From Gallionella sp. (GTDB taxonomy: Bacteria > Pseudomonadota > Gammaproteobacteria > Burkholderiales > Gallionellaceae): a stretch of DNA of 54,188 nucleotides. Position 1 is the stretch's first letter. The number at the start of each line of letters is the position of its first letter. Below, piece by piece: positions 41,890 to 49,706 of the stretch. Both the position numbers and the translations under genes were made by a program. The notes below the pieces were generated by a model, which searched no databases, was not told the DNA's origin, and saw only the letters and a program-made list of their open reading frames with translations. The stretch spans positions 1 through 54,188 of the forward strand of contig JAUYJO010000200.1 in the NCBI GenBank assembly GCA_030700315.1. The letters are read 5' to 3'.

Positions 41890-42981
41890 ATGCTGGCAGG
41901 CCCAAATTTCCGTGCGGAGCGCTGCGTTCGCTACCGATACAGTTATAGCGAATGCAGCCGTTGTGCAGATGTCTGTCCGCATGAGGCGATACGTTTATTC
42001 GATGCCGGCGTCGAGGTGCTTGCCGACCGCTGCCAGAGTTGCGCGCTGTGTGTCGCTGTCTGCCCAACCGAGGCATTAACTGAGAAAAGCGTATCAGCAA
42101 AAACCCTGCTGGACATTCCTGCTGACGAAAAACAGCTGACGATTGCCTGCGCGCCGTCCGGTATCAAAGGTGATGCGGTGGTTCCCTGTCTGGGCGCAAT
42201 TAATCCGGTTATATTGGCCGACCTTTCTCGGCGCGGAATTGCGTTGCAGTTGGCAGGAACCGAACACTGTGCTGAATGCGCACACGCTGCCAAGGGCCCC
42301 GACCTGATACAACTGCATCTCGCCGCAAGGGGGATATTGTGCAGTGCCGGGAGTGGCGGCGAATGGGCGGCGCTTACCCTGCAAGACGCTGGATCGCGAA
42401 AATCATTGAAAAATGATGATGGTCATGATGTTGCACGGCGGAATTTGTTTCGGCGATTTATCGGGCGCGGCATCGACCAAGTGATGACTGAGGTTGCGGA
42501 TATGCCACCCGCTCCGCTTAAGGCCATACGGGCTGCGGCTCCTTTTCTTCCCGAGCGCAAGGAAATATTAAATGCGCTGTATGTAGAGCATGGCGACGAA
42601 CCGGTACGGGTAGCGAGGCATCCGGCACTGCCGGCTGAGGATTTGCGCATTACCTCCGGCTGTACTTATTGTGAGGCATGTATCAGGGTTTGCCCGACCG
42701 GAGCGCTGCAATTGTTGGAGAATAATTCCGCGTGGCGCGTGATATTTCTCAATGAACGCTGCGTGGCCTGCGATGTTTGCTCTGAAGTTTGTCAGCCGAA
42801 AGTGCTGCGGCAATGCGAAACAGAAGATATTTTTGTAAATAAACAGAAGGCACGCGTTTTGATAGGCTTGCCCAAGCAGCGCTGTGTACGTTGCGACAGA
42901 GTATTTGTGAATGATGGTGATGCTTCTATATGTCCCATTTGTTCAGGGGATGATGATGACTTTGCGAGCATTTTTGGTTAG
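41890..42981 (+). CDS. Cytoplasmic polyferredoxin with zinc-ribbon end
   Basis: 363-residue iron-sulfur protein. Cluster motifs lie near the start (ECSRCADVCPHEAI with an upstream Cys 12, CQSCALCVAVCPTEAL) and near the end (CTYCEACIRVCPTGAL, CVACDVCSEVCQ). They are separated by a domain with CAPSGIKGDAVVPCLGA and HCAECAHAAKGPDL. The end has CVRCDRVF and CPICSG, a probable zinc ribbon. No signal peptide is present. It follows the rhodanese-like gene by two bases. It may deliver electrons to or from the molybdoenzyme system or serve in its assembly; the exact role is unknown. Confidence 0.78.
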   Translation: MLAGPNFRAERCVRYRYSYSECSRCADVCPHEAIRLFDAGVEVLADRCQSCALCVAVCPTEALTEKSVSAKTLLDIPADEKQLTIACAPSGIKGDAVVPCLGAINPVILADLSRRGIALQLAGTEHCAECAHAAKGPDLIQLHLAARGILCSAGSGGEWAALTLQDAGSRKSLKNDDGHDVARRNLFRRFIGRGIDQVMTEVADMPPAPLKAIRAAAPFLPERKEILNALYVEHGDEPVRVARHPALPAEDLRITSGCTYCEACIRVCPTGALQLLENNSAWRVIFLNERCVACDVCSEVCQPKVLRQCETEDIFVNKQKARVLIGLPKQRCVRCDRVFVNDGDASICPICSGDDDDFASIFG

Positions 42982-43010
42982 TTTTGATGTGTCAGTGAAA
43001 GGGGGCGGTG

Positions 43011-43412
43011 ATGGAGTGGGATTTTACGCCTGAGCAGGTAGTTAAGGCCGAGGTCGATTACAGTCTGGAGCAGTTCAGGTTGGACATGTTCGAAGAAGTG
43101 CGCCTCAACATGAATCAGATGGATGATGCGCAGCAACGCAAGATTTTTGATGTGATGTATGACCTCTGCTATTGGGTTGCTACCGGAGGCGATTTTAATG
43201 AATTCCTTGCGGGGCTTGATCAGGAGTCATTTTTTCCACCTTTTCTGGGTTCTATCAGGGAAATGCTCACCCCGAACATCAAGATGCTGGGCGCCATTCT
43301 TCAGCGGCTCATTATGGAGCGGGTTGACGAGCCAGGTATCTCTTTGGCAGAAGCATTGAAGCAGGTAGATGTATTGCATCGCCAAATTGTGGCGAAACTA
43401 TTATTGAATTGA
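43011..43412 (+). CDS. Hypothetical helical protein, last gene of the operon
   Basis: 133-residue protein with no family that I recognise. It is predicted mostly helical, acidic at the start (FTPEQVVKAEVDYSLEQFRL), with an aromatic middle (VMYDLCYWVATGGDFNEFLA) and amphipathic end helices. ATG 43011 follows GAAAGGGGGCGGTG; GTG 43008 is an alternative. Context places it in the molybdoenzyme operon, and a strong bidirectional terminator follows. It could be a second maturation chaperone, but this is a guess. Confidence 0.7.
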   Translation: MEWDFTPEQVVKAEVDYSLEQFRLDMFEEVRLNMNQMDDAQQRKIFDVMYDLCYWVATGGDFNEFLAGLDQESFFPPFLGSIREMLTPNIKMLGAILQRLIMERVDEPGISLAEALKQVDVLHRQIVAKLLLN

Positions 43413-43550
43413 GTTGGCGCAAGACGGGGTATATGGGCTTGGGTACTCAGAATAGGCGCATGCTTGATACCTCGAAACGAACCTTTCCTTGGAATTTAAC
43501 TTGGCCAGCCAATTTGCGTTTGTGCGCAATGCTCGCTGCATATGCAATAA

Positions 43551-43582
43551 AAAACGGGCATCCGAAGATGCCCGTTTTTTAT
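43551..43582. terminator. Bidirectional intrinsic terminator
   Basis: AAAACGGGCATC and GATGCCCGTTTTTT form a perfect 12-bp stem round the loop CGAA, with A and T runs on both sides. It ends the molybdoenzyme operon on the + strand and the porin gene on the - strand. Confidence 0.9.
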
Positions 43583-43662
43583 CCTGCTTGTTAAGTCAAA
43601 CTCCCCGTCAACCCATGCTGCGGCATCCGGGAGTGTCTGACAAAACGAGTCTGGCGAAACGA

Positions 43663-44757
43663 TTAAAACTTGTGGACCAGACCGACACCGAAGCCATTCG
43701 GATCTTCGGTTTCACCGATCTTGGTGGATGCAATGCGGCCATTCGCGACGCCATGGGCGTAGCTATCCACGTCGAATCCACCCGCCGCATTGTTGCTGGT
43801 TCTCGCATAAGAGGCATACACGGTGGTGCGCTTGGAGAGGTTGTAATCGTAGCCGAGCGCAAACATGCTGGCGCCGCTGTTTGCTGCGCCGGATCTGTCG
43901 TTAGCTTTGGAGTATTGAGCCTTGACCACGCTGTTGCCGCTCACGTTGAACTTGCCGCCGATGTTGTAAATGTTTTGCGTTGAGGAAGTGCCGCCAGCAT
44001 CAAGTTTGTCTTTCACGTACTGGGCAGACACCTTGCCATTGCCGAAGTCATAGCCAGCAGCCAAAGTCAAAGGTTTGCTGTCGGTTGCAACACCTGTCGC
44101 CATGACTTTTGTGCCGAGATTGAAATAGCCGAAATTGGCGGTAATGCCATTGGCGGCGTAATTCAGTTTGAGGCCATAGCTGTTTTTACCTTCAACAGTC
44201 GCACTGCTCAATGACGAACCAGGGATGTAAGACACGGTTGCGTTGAAGCCGCTCATGCCATTGGTCTTGTACATGATCATGCCATTCGCGCGTCCACCTT
44301 GGCGAGCGTCGGTGAAAATCGCAGCATTGCCCAGTTGGTCGGCAAAGTAGTTGGAGTCATATACCCATTGGTTGGCAAGCGCCTGACGGCCGACCGTGAT
44401 AGTGCCAAAGCCGCCGTTCACGCCGACAAACATGTCGCGCGCCGTGCTAAAAACTCCTGAAGTGGTGGGTGCGCCATTGCCGTCGCCAACACCAACGCCG
44501 CCGGTCAAGTTAACGCCGGATTCAAATTGAAATACTGCCTTCAGGCCATCGCCCAAATCTTCGCTGCCCTTTACGCCCAGACGGGAAGAGTTGGAGTTGA
44601 CGCCCAATCTCTTGGTGGCGACTGTCGTTGCATTTCCGGATACGGAATCGAGAGACATGTGAGCTACACCGTACATATTGACATTGCCGGCATCGGCCAT
44701 TGCGGCGGCCGGCGCGAAAGCGGCAGCGATTGCGATTGCGATTAATTTCTTCTTCAT
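43663..44757 (-). CDS. General trimeric porin (Gram-negative OmpC/Omp32 type)
   Basis: Outer-membrane diffusion channel of the betaproteobacterial porin family. The 364-residue protein has a signal peptide (KLIAIAIAAAFAPAAAMA), the usual first strand NVNMYGVAHMSLDS, the repeated GLKAVFQFESGVNL and VGVNGGFGTITVGRQ strands, and the C-terminal end GVGLVHKF with the terminal phenylalanine needed for barrel insertion. A strong AAGGAGATCC site precedes the ATG. It lies between the two respiratory clusters but is not obviously part of either. Confidence 0.94.
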   Translation of the reverse strand: MKKKLIAIAIAAAFAPAAAMADAGNVNMYGVAHMSLDSVSGNATTVATKRLGVNSNSSRLGVKGSEDLGDGLKAVFQFESGVNLTGGVGVGDGNGAPTTSGVFSTARDMFVGVNGGFGTITVGRQALANQWVYDSNYFADQLGNAAIFTDARQGGRANGMIMYKTNGMSGFNATVSYIPGSSLSSATVEGKNSYGLKLNYAANGITANFGYFNLGTKVMATGVATDSKPLTLAAGYDFGNGKVSAQYVKDKLDAGGTSSTQNIYNIGGKFNVSGNSVVKAQYSKANDRSGAANSGASMFALGYDYNLSKRTTVYASYARTSNNAAGGFDVDSYAHGVANGRIASTKIGETEDPNGFGVGLVHKF

Positions 44758-45368
44758 GCTTGGATCTCCTTGTGGTTTAGATTAAAAAGGTGATGCTAGG
44801 GTTAAAAAACTGTTTCCGCGATTATCGCGATTATGAAGTGCTGGCACATTTATATCTGACACTTGTGTGCTTATTAAAATACAGGGCAATTTATTATAAG
44901 GTGTCGGGAAGGAATGTCATAATACAGTCACAATATTTGTGCGTAATGTGTGGTTTTTTTACAACATGCCTGTTTTTAGAGGCATATCCATTAGGGTGTC
45001 ATCGGTATTAAGTTTATGTAACTTGTTGATTTTATTTGCATGAGCAATCTTGGTTAAGGTTGCCTTAAGATTTTTCAATGATATTGGCACACGAAATGTG
45101 CGTTCACAGGTTGTCATAATCTTCGGATAACAAATGCTGTGGCGGCAGAATCGCAAGGCCGCACCAGCGGTGAGTCGCACGAGTTTCCATTCGGGGCAAT
45201 ATGGCCTTTGCGGCTCGCGGTAATTGTGCGGAAGGCGTTTTATTCATCACAAAATCAAAGCTTGGCAGCAGGTGTTAAATTGCGCTATTAAGCGCTTTTT
45301 AAGCATAATCCGCGATCCTGTATGTGCGAGTGGCTATCCGCATAATTTTGCAAAGGGAATACCCTGTA
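44758..45368. promoter_or_regulatory. Control region upstream of the electron-conduit genes
   Basis: These 610 bases contain no convincing gene. Notable are TGGTTAAGGTTGCCTTAAGA at 45051-45070, an inverted CTTAA motif shared with the region before the second cytochrome gene (about 48109). TTGGCACACGAAATGTGC at 45084-45101 resembles a -24/-12 promoter but has GT in place of GC at -12. The A+T-rich first part (44800-45050) must also contain the porin promoter on the - strand. Confidence 0.45.
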
Positions 45369-46250
45369 ATGAGTTCGCAACCCAAAACCTCTACTTTATC
45401 GAGCGATAGCTGGACTGGCGGACTATTGCGCGTTGCTATTGGCGTTTTCGCCGTCGTTTTGATCGCGCTGGCATGGTTCGTGGCAACTGCGTCCCCCTAT
45501 AAGGCGGGTTCGACTTTTGGCCATAATATGGGATGGGTAGGGGGCGGTATGATGTTTTTCATGCTGGCTTACTCATTGCGCAAGCGCTTTCGTTTCTTGA
45601 ACCGTTTGGGGCATCTGCGCTACTGGTTTCAAATGCATATGGTGTTTGGCATTCTCGGACCTCTTCTGGCATTGTTCCATTCCACCTTTAAAATTGGTGC
45701 GATGAACAGCCGGATCGCGCTTTACAGCATGTTGCTGGTAGCGGGAAGCGGGATTATCGGGCGCTTCGTTTACCGCCATATTCATCATGGCCTTTATGGG
45801 CGCAAGGCAACCTTGGCGGAAGTTGAGCAGCAAATGAAGGAAAGCGCCGAGAGTATGCATTCGGTATTTGGCTTGGTGCCGACCATCGGTGAAAGGCTTT
45901 CTGGATTCCAATCATTTGCGCTGAGTAAATTAGACGGTACCTGGGCGCAAGCTTGGCGCTTTTTGATTTTGCGCCAACGGGGGCGCAGTATTGCGCGCGC
46001 GGCGCGGCGCGAGGCATGGCTCGCCTTGGACAAAATGAGCCGCGAGAAAAACTGGTCGCGTTACGAGTTATCGGCACAGCGGCGGATGGTAAAAGAGCAA
46101 GTCAACAGCTATGTGGAAGCAATCTTCAGTACGGCCACTTTTGCTACGTGGGAGCGTCTTTTTGCGCTTTGGCATATAGTCCATGTCCCCTTTATTTATT
46201 TATTTTTCTTTAGCGTTATAGTCCATGTCATCGCACACTACATGTATTAA
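45369..46250 (+). CDS. Inner-membrane protein, probable diheme cytochrome b of an electron conduit
   Basis: 293-residue integral membrane protein with about five helices. Two of them carry paired histidines 14 residues apart: HMVFGILGPLLALFH in the third helix and HVPFIYLFFFSVIVH in the last, with extra histidines at each end (LWHIVH, VIAHYMY). That spacing suits two b-heme ligand pairs, as in ferric-reductase and b561-type quinol proteins. A basic cytoplasmic domain lies between. It overlaps the 24-heme cytochrome gene by 26 bases. The likely role is electron exchange between quinones and the periplasmic cytochrome. ATG 45369 is chosen over 45324 because the longer frame adds no hydrophobic or conserved sequence. 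Confidence 0.75.
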   Translation: MSSQPKTSTLSSDSWTGGLLRVAIGVFAVVLIALAWFVATASPYKAGSTFGHNMGWVGGGMMFFMLAYSLRKRFRFLNRLGHLRYWFQMHMVFGILGPLLALFHSTFKIGAMNSRIALYSMLLVAGSGIIGRFVYRHIHHGLYGRKATLAEVEQQMKESAESMHSVFGLVPTIGERLSGFQSFALSKLDGTWAQAWRFLILRQRGRSIARAARREAWLALDKMSREKNWSRYELSAQRRMVKEQVNSYVEAIFSTATFATWERLFALWHIVHVPFIYLFFFSVIVHVIAHYMY

Positions 46251-48072
46251 TTTATTGCGCGGGCTGTTCCTGGCGATATTCATGCTTTTGCCGCAATGGG
46301 CGGCGGCTGAATCGGTTGAGAGCGCGGTAATGCCCGGCAAGGTGATCGAGGGTCACGCCAAGTATGAAGCCGAGTGCATCAACTGCCACAAACGTTTCAA
46401 TAAGGATGCGCAGACCGGCCTGTGTCTGGATTGCCACAAGGAAACGGCAGTGGACGTCCGCAGCCAGAAGGGCTATCACGGGCGTCCCAAGGCAAAGGAA
46501 AAAGAATGCCGCGATTGCCATACCGATCACAAGGGGAGGGGCGCGAGGATCACGGAATTCGACAGAGCTCAGTTTGATCATGACGAGACGGACTATGCTC
46601 TAGAGGATAAGCATAAGCTTGTCAAATGCGCAGAATGCCACAAGCCCAAGGCAAAATATCGCGAGGCCTCTTCGAAATGCGATGCCTGCCACACCAAGGA
46701 TGATGTGCATAAAGGCAAGCTTGGCCCTGATTGCGGAAAGTGCCATGACGCAAAGGATTGGAAGAAAGCCAGCTTCGATCACGAGAAGACAAAACTCCCA
46801 TTGATCGGCGGCAAGCATGCCGATGTCGCCTGCAAAAAGTGCCATACCACCAAGGAATACACGGGCGCGCCGAAAGAATGTGTCGGATGCCATCGCAAGG
46901 ACGATCAGGACAAGGGGCACAAGGGCCGCTATGGAACCAAGTGCGAGTCCTGCCATAACGACCGTGACTGGAAGGAAATAACCTTTAATCACGATAAGGA
47001 TACCCATTTTGCCTTGCGTGGCAAGCATCAACCGGTGAAGTGCGATGACTGCCATTTGCCGGGCAAGGGGGATTTGTACAAACAGAAATTACCGGAGACT
47101 TGCGTGTCGTGCCATCGCAAGGATGACCAGGAAAAAGGCCATCGCGGAAGCCTGGGCGACAAATGTGAGAGCTGCCACAATGACAAGAGCTGGAAATCTT
47201 CCAACTTCGATCACGACAAAGACACCAAATACCCCCTCAAGGGCAAACACCGCGATGCCAAGTGCGAGACCTGCCACAAGGAAGGCGTCACCGGCTCCAA
47301 GCCCAGGAAGAAGCTGGAAGTGACCTGCGTGGGATGCCACCGCAAAAATGACCAGGAGAAAGGCCACAAAGGGAAATACGGCGACAAATGCGAGTCTTGC
47401 CATACCGAAAAGGATTGGAAGACGCTCACTTTCGATCACGACAAGGATACGAAATACAAGCTGCTGGGCAAGCACCGGAAGACTCCGTGCAAGGCATGCC
47501 ACCCTGTCGAGAAACCGCTCTACGGGCAGAAGCTGGAAATGACCTGTATTTCATGTCACCGCAAGGATGATTTGCACAAGAACCAACTGGGTTCCAAGTG
47601 CGAATCCTGCCATAAGGAAAACAGTTGGAAGGAGGCTCCCTACGATCACGCCAAGGCAAAATTCATTCTGACGGGCAGCCATGTGAGGCTGGAATGCAAG
47701 AAATGCCACAAGACACCGGCTTTTCGCAATGTTGAATCAACCTGCATCGGATGCCATCAGAAAGAGGATGTGCATAAAAAACGGCTCGGTCCGAAGTGTG
47801 AGGATTGCCATAACACCCGCACCTGGAAATCATGGAACTATGACCATGATCGCCGCACCAAGTACAAACTGGATGGCGCTCATCTGAAAATCGGTTGTCT
47901 GGATTGCCATAAGAAACCGGTGGAAAAGAAATTTGAGGTGTCGCTTACGTGCGGGGGATGTCATGCTGACCGGGATGTCCATGATGGGGGGTTTGGCCAG
48001 AAATGCGAACGTTGCCATGTGACTGAAAACTTCACCAAACTCAAGAAAGAAGCGGATATTTTCTCGCACTAG
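46225..48072 (+). CDS. 24-heme periplasmic cytochrome c
   Basis: 615-residue exported protein (signal LLRGLFLAIFMLLPQWAAA) with 24 CXXCH heme-binding motifs counted by eye. It is built of modules of about 74 residues with three hemes each. Each module contains CESCHNDRDWK-type, KCDDCH-type and TCVSCHRKDDQEKGH-type segments, plus extra histidines (FDHDKDT, GKH, GHKG) that can be distal ligands. The protein is very lysine-rich. A chain of 24 hemes is long enough to bridge the periplasm. Similar 20-plus-heme cytochromes sit in PCC3-type porin-cytochrome clusters of Gallionellaceae. The start overlaps the membrane gene; there is no separate ribosome site, so translation is probably coupled. Confidence 0.9.
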   Translation: MSSHTTCINLLRGLFLAIFMLLPQWAAAESVESAVMPGKVIEGHAKYEAECINCHKRFNKDAQTGLCLDCHKETAVDVRSQKGYHGRPKAKEKECRDCHTDHKGRGARITEFDRAQFDHDETDYALEDKHKLVKCAECHKPKAKYREASSKCDACHTKDDVHKGKLGPDCGKCHDAKDWKKASFDHEKTKLPLIGGKHADVACKKCHTTKEYTGAPKECVGCHRKDDQDKGHKGRYGTKCESCHNDRDWKEITFNHDKDTHFALRGKHQPVKCDDCHLPGKGDLYKQKLPETCVSCHRKDDQEKGHRGSLGDKCESCHNDKSWKSSNFDHDKDTKYPLKGKHRDAKCETCHKEGVTGSKPRKKLEVTCVGCHRKNDQEKGHKGKYGDKCESCHTEKDWKTLTFDHDKDTKYKLLGKHRKTPCKACHPVEKPLYGQKLEMTCISCHRKDDLHKNQLGSKCESCHKENSWKEAPYDHAKAKFILTGSHVRLECKKCHKTPAFRNVESTCIGCHQKEDVHKKRLGPKCEDCHNTRTWKSWNYDHDRRTKYKLDGAHLKIGCLDCHKKPVEKKFEVSLTCGGCHADRDVHDGGFGQKCERCHVTENFTKLKKEADIFSH

Positions 48073-48100
48073 ATTGAGTGAAAACCGCTACATACTCGGG

Positions 48101-48145
48101 GCTGGGCTTGCCTTAAGAGTCCCTTAAGGTTGTTTTGTGTAGGAT
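48101..48145 (+). promoter_or_regulatory. CTTAAG-type inverted motif before the second cytochrome gene
   Basis: GCTTGCCTTAAGAGTCCCTT is followed by AAGGTTG. It contains TTGCCTTAAGA, also present at 45060-45070 upstream of the first conduit gene, and a second CCTTAAGG. It lies about 140 bases upstream of the 12-heme gene, in a 190-base gap with no other gene. It may be a shared operator of the two units. Confidence 0.4.
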
Positions 48146-48265
48146 AAAAACGCTTGCTCCGAAATGGTTTTATCAAGGCCGGATTCGGGTAATTTAAGAG
48201 CATCTGGTCAGTATGTCGGAATGGGCCAATTAGCACTAGAAACAACAATGGTTAGGGGAATTGCA

Positions 48266-49423
48266 ATGCCAGATAATCACGATCATCCAAGTTACATACA
48301 GCGCATGTTTGCCCGTGCGATCCACTGGTTTGCTGGTTTGGTACTGGTATTGGGATGTGCGGCTGCGCTGGCGGCCGCGCCGGATGAGGGGCGTAAACCG
48401 TCCCGTTTGAACCCACTGAGCCACGCTTCAACCGGGTTTGCTCTGTCTGGTGCCCACCTTCTCGCACGTTGTGAGTCTTGCCATGTGCAGGGAGTTTTTA
48501 AGGGAACTCCGCGGGATTGCAATGCATGCCATGTTTCAGGCAACCGGATGGGCGCATCCATCAAGGCTGTAAACCATATTCCAACAGCCGCGAGTTGCGA
48601 TAACTGCCATCGCACCAACAGTTGGTCGCCGGCTACTTTCAGCCACAGCAGCGTCGCACCGGGCACCTGTAATACCTGCCACAACGGAGCGAGCGCCAAG
48701 GGCAAGAACTCTGGGCATACTCCCACTTCTGCCTCGTGCGACACCTGCCACCGCACCACCGCCTGGACGCCCGCCAAACTCAGTCATAGCAACGTGGCGC
48801 CGGGTACCTGCGCTACTTGCCACAACGGCACGACCGCGAAGGGCAAAGACTCGAAGCACGTCTCCACCACCGCCTCGTGCGACACCTGTCACAGGACGAC
48901 CGCGTGGACGCCCGCGACGATGAGCCACAGCAGCGTCGCCCCCGGCACCTGCAACAGCTGCCACAACGGCACGACGGCACAGGGTAAGAACTCGGGTCAC
49001 TTATCGACCACCGCCTCGTGCGACACCTGCCACCGCACCACCGCTTGGACACCGGCGACGATGGGGGGGCACAGCGGGGTAGTGCCGGGCACCTGTGCTA
49101 CCTGCCATAACGGGACGACAGCGCAGGGCAAACCCTCCAATCACATTCCCGAGTCTCAGTTGGGCGGGAGCATGGCCTGTGATGCGTGCCATACAAACAC
49201 GACAAGCTGGTCTACCCTCAGGATGAATCACAACGGTAGCTCCGGAAATGGTATTGGATGGTGCAAATCCTGCCATACCAAGGGAACCAGCTACCAGGGC
49301 AACATGGAGAAAAAATCTCTGAGCCACGAAGCAAAAAAAGGCCAGGTGCCGACCGACTGCTCCATGTCCGGTTGCCACAGGCCCTTGGGGAATGTAGGGT
49401 CTTCCTATTCGGCTTGGGATTGA
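48266..49423 (+). CDS. 12-heme cytochrome c of the electron conduit
   Basis: 385-residue exported protein with twelve CXXCH motifs and one further CSMSGCH (CX4CH) near the end, which may bind a thirteenth heme. The middle consists of a tandem module of about 47 residues with two hemes each (CDTCHRTTAWTPATMSHSSV, APGTCNSCHNGTTA). It is rich in Thr, Ser and Asn, unlike the lysine-rich 24-heme partner, which suits an extracellular position. The signal region FAGLVLVLGCAAALAAA may be read as a lipoprotein (VLGC) or ordinary signal. ATG 48266 follows TTAGGGGAATTGC; frames open further upstream lack a signal. Confidence 0.88.
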   Translation: MPDNHDHPSYIQRMFARAIHWFAGLVLVLGCAAALAAAPDEGRKPSRLNPLSHASTGFALSGAHLLARCESCHVQGVFKGTPRDCNACHVSGNRMGASIKAVNHIPTAASCDNCHRTNSWSPATFSHSSVAPGTCNTCHNGASAKGKNSGHTPTSASCDTCHRTTAWTPAKLSHSNVAPGTCATCHNGTTAKGKDSKHVSTTASCDTCHRTTAWTPATMSHSSVAPGTCNSCHNGTTAQGKNSGHLSTTASCDTCHRTTAWTPATMGGHSGVVPGTCATCHNGTTAQGKPSNHIPESQLGGSMACDACHTNTTSWSTLRMNHNGSSGNGIGWCKSCHTKGTSYQGNMEKKSLSHEAKKGQVPTDCSMSGCHRPLGNVGSSYSAWD

Positions 49424-49706
49424 CCTGAGGGAAGACTTCCAGGTAAATTTTTAGAGCTTCCCAAGCACACAAAATTACGGTTTTTTTGCTATTGAAAAGT
49501 CGCTATAATGCGCGTCCGTTTTACCCGTGAATGTCAGCGCTTACATCAGGCGCTGGTTGGGGAAATTGAAAAGCGGTTGGGCGAGACGATAGGGTAGTCT
49601 GTTGCGATGCGGCTTGGATGGATTGAACGGATCGAAGTCGCTGGTTTGGAATCTATACATTGCGCGATAATGGGCGGTTGTTACATATTTTTAACAGGGG
49701 AAATTC
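49424..49706 (+). promoter_or_regulatory. Probable promoter and leader of the outer-membrane barrel gene
   Basis: TATAAT at 49504-49509 is followed by GC-rich CGCGTCC, with only a weak T-rich -35 region. A leader of about 190 bases runs to the ATG and holds a hairpin (CAGCGCTTACATCAGGCGCTG). No gene lies in the gap. This suggests that the barrel gene has its own housekeeping-type promoter besides readthrough. Confidence 0.5.

Noticed and set aside
43489..43983. 164-codon + strand frame at the porin end
   Set aside because: It runs through the bidirectional terminator and antisense to the porin gene, with no ribosome site or motif.
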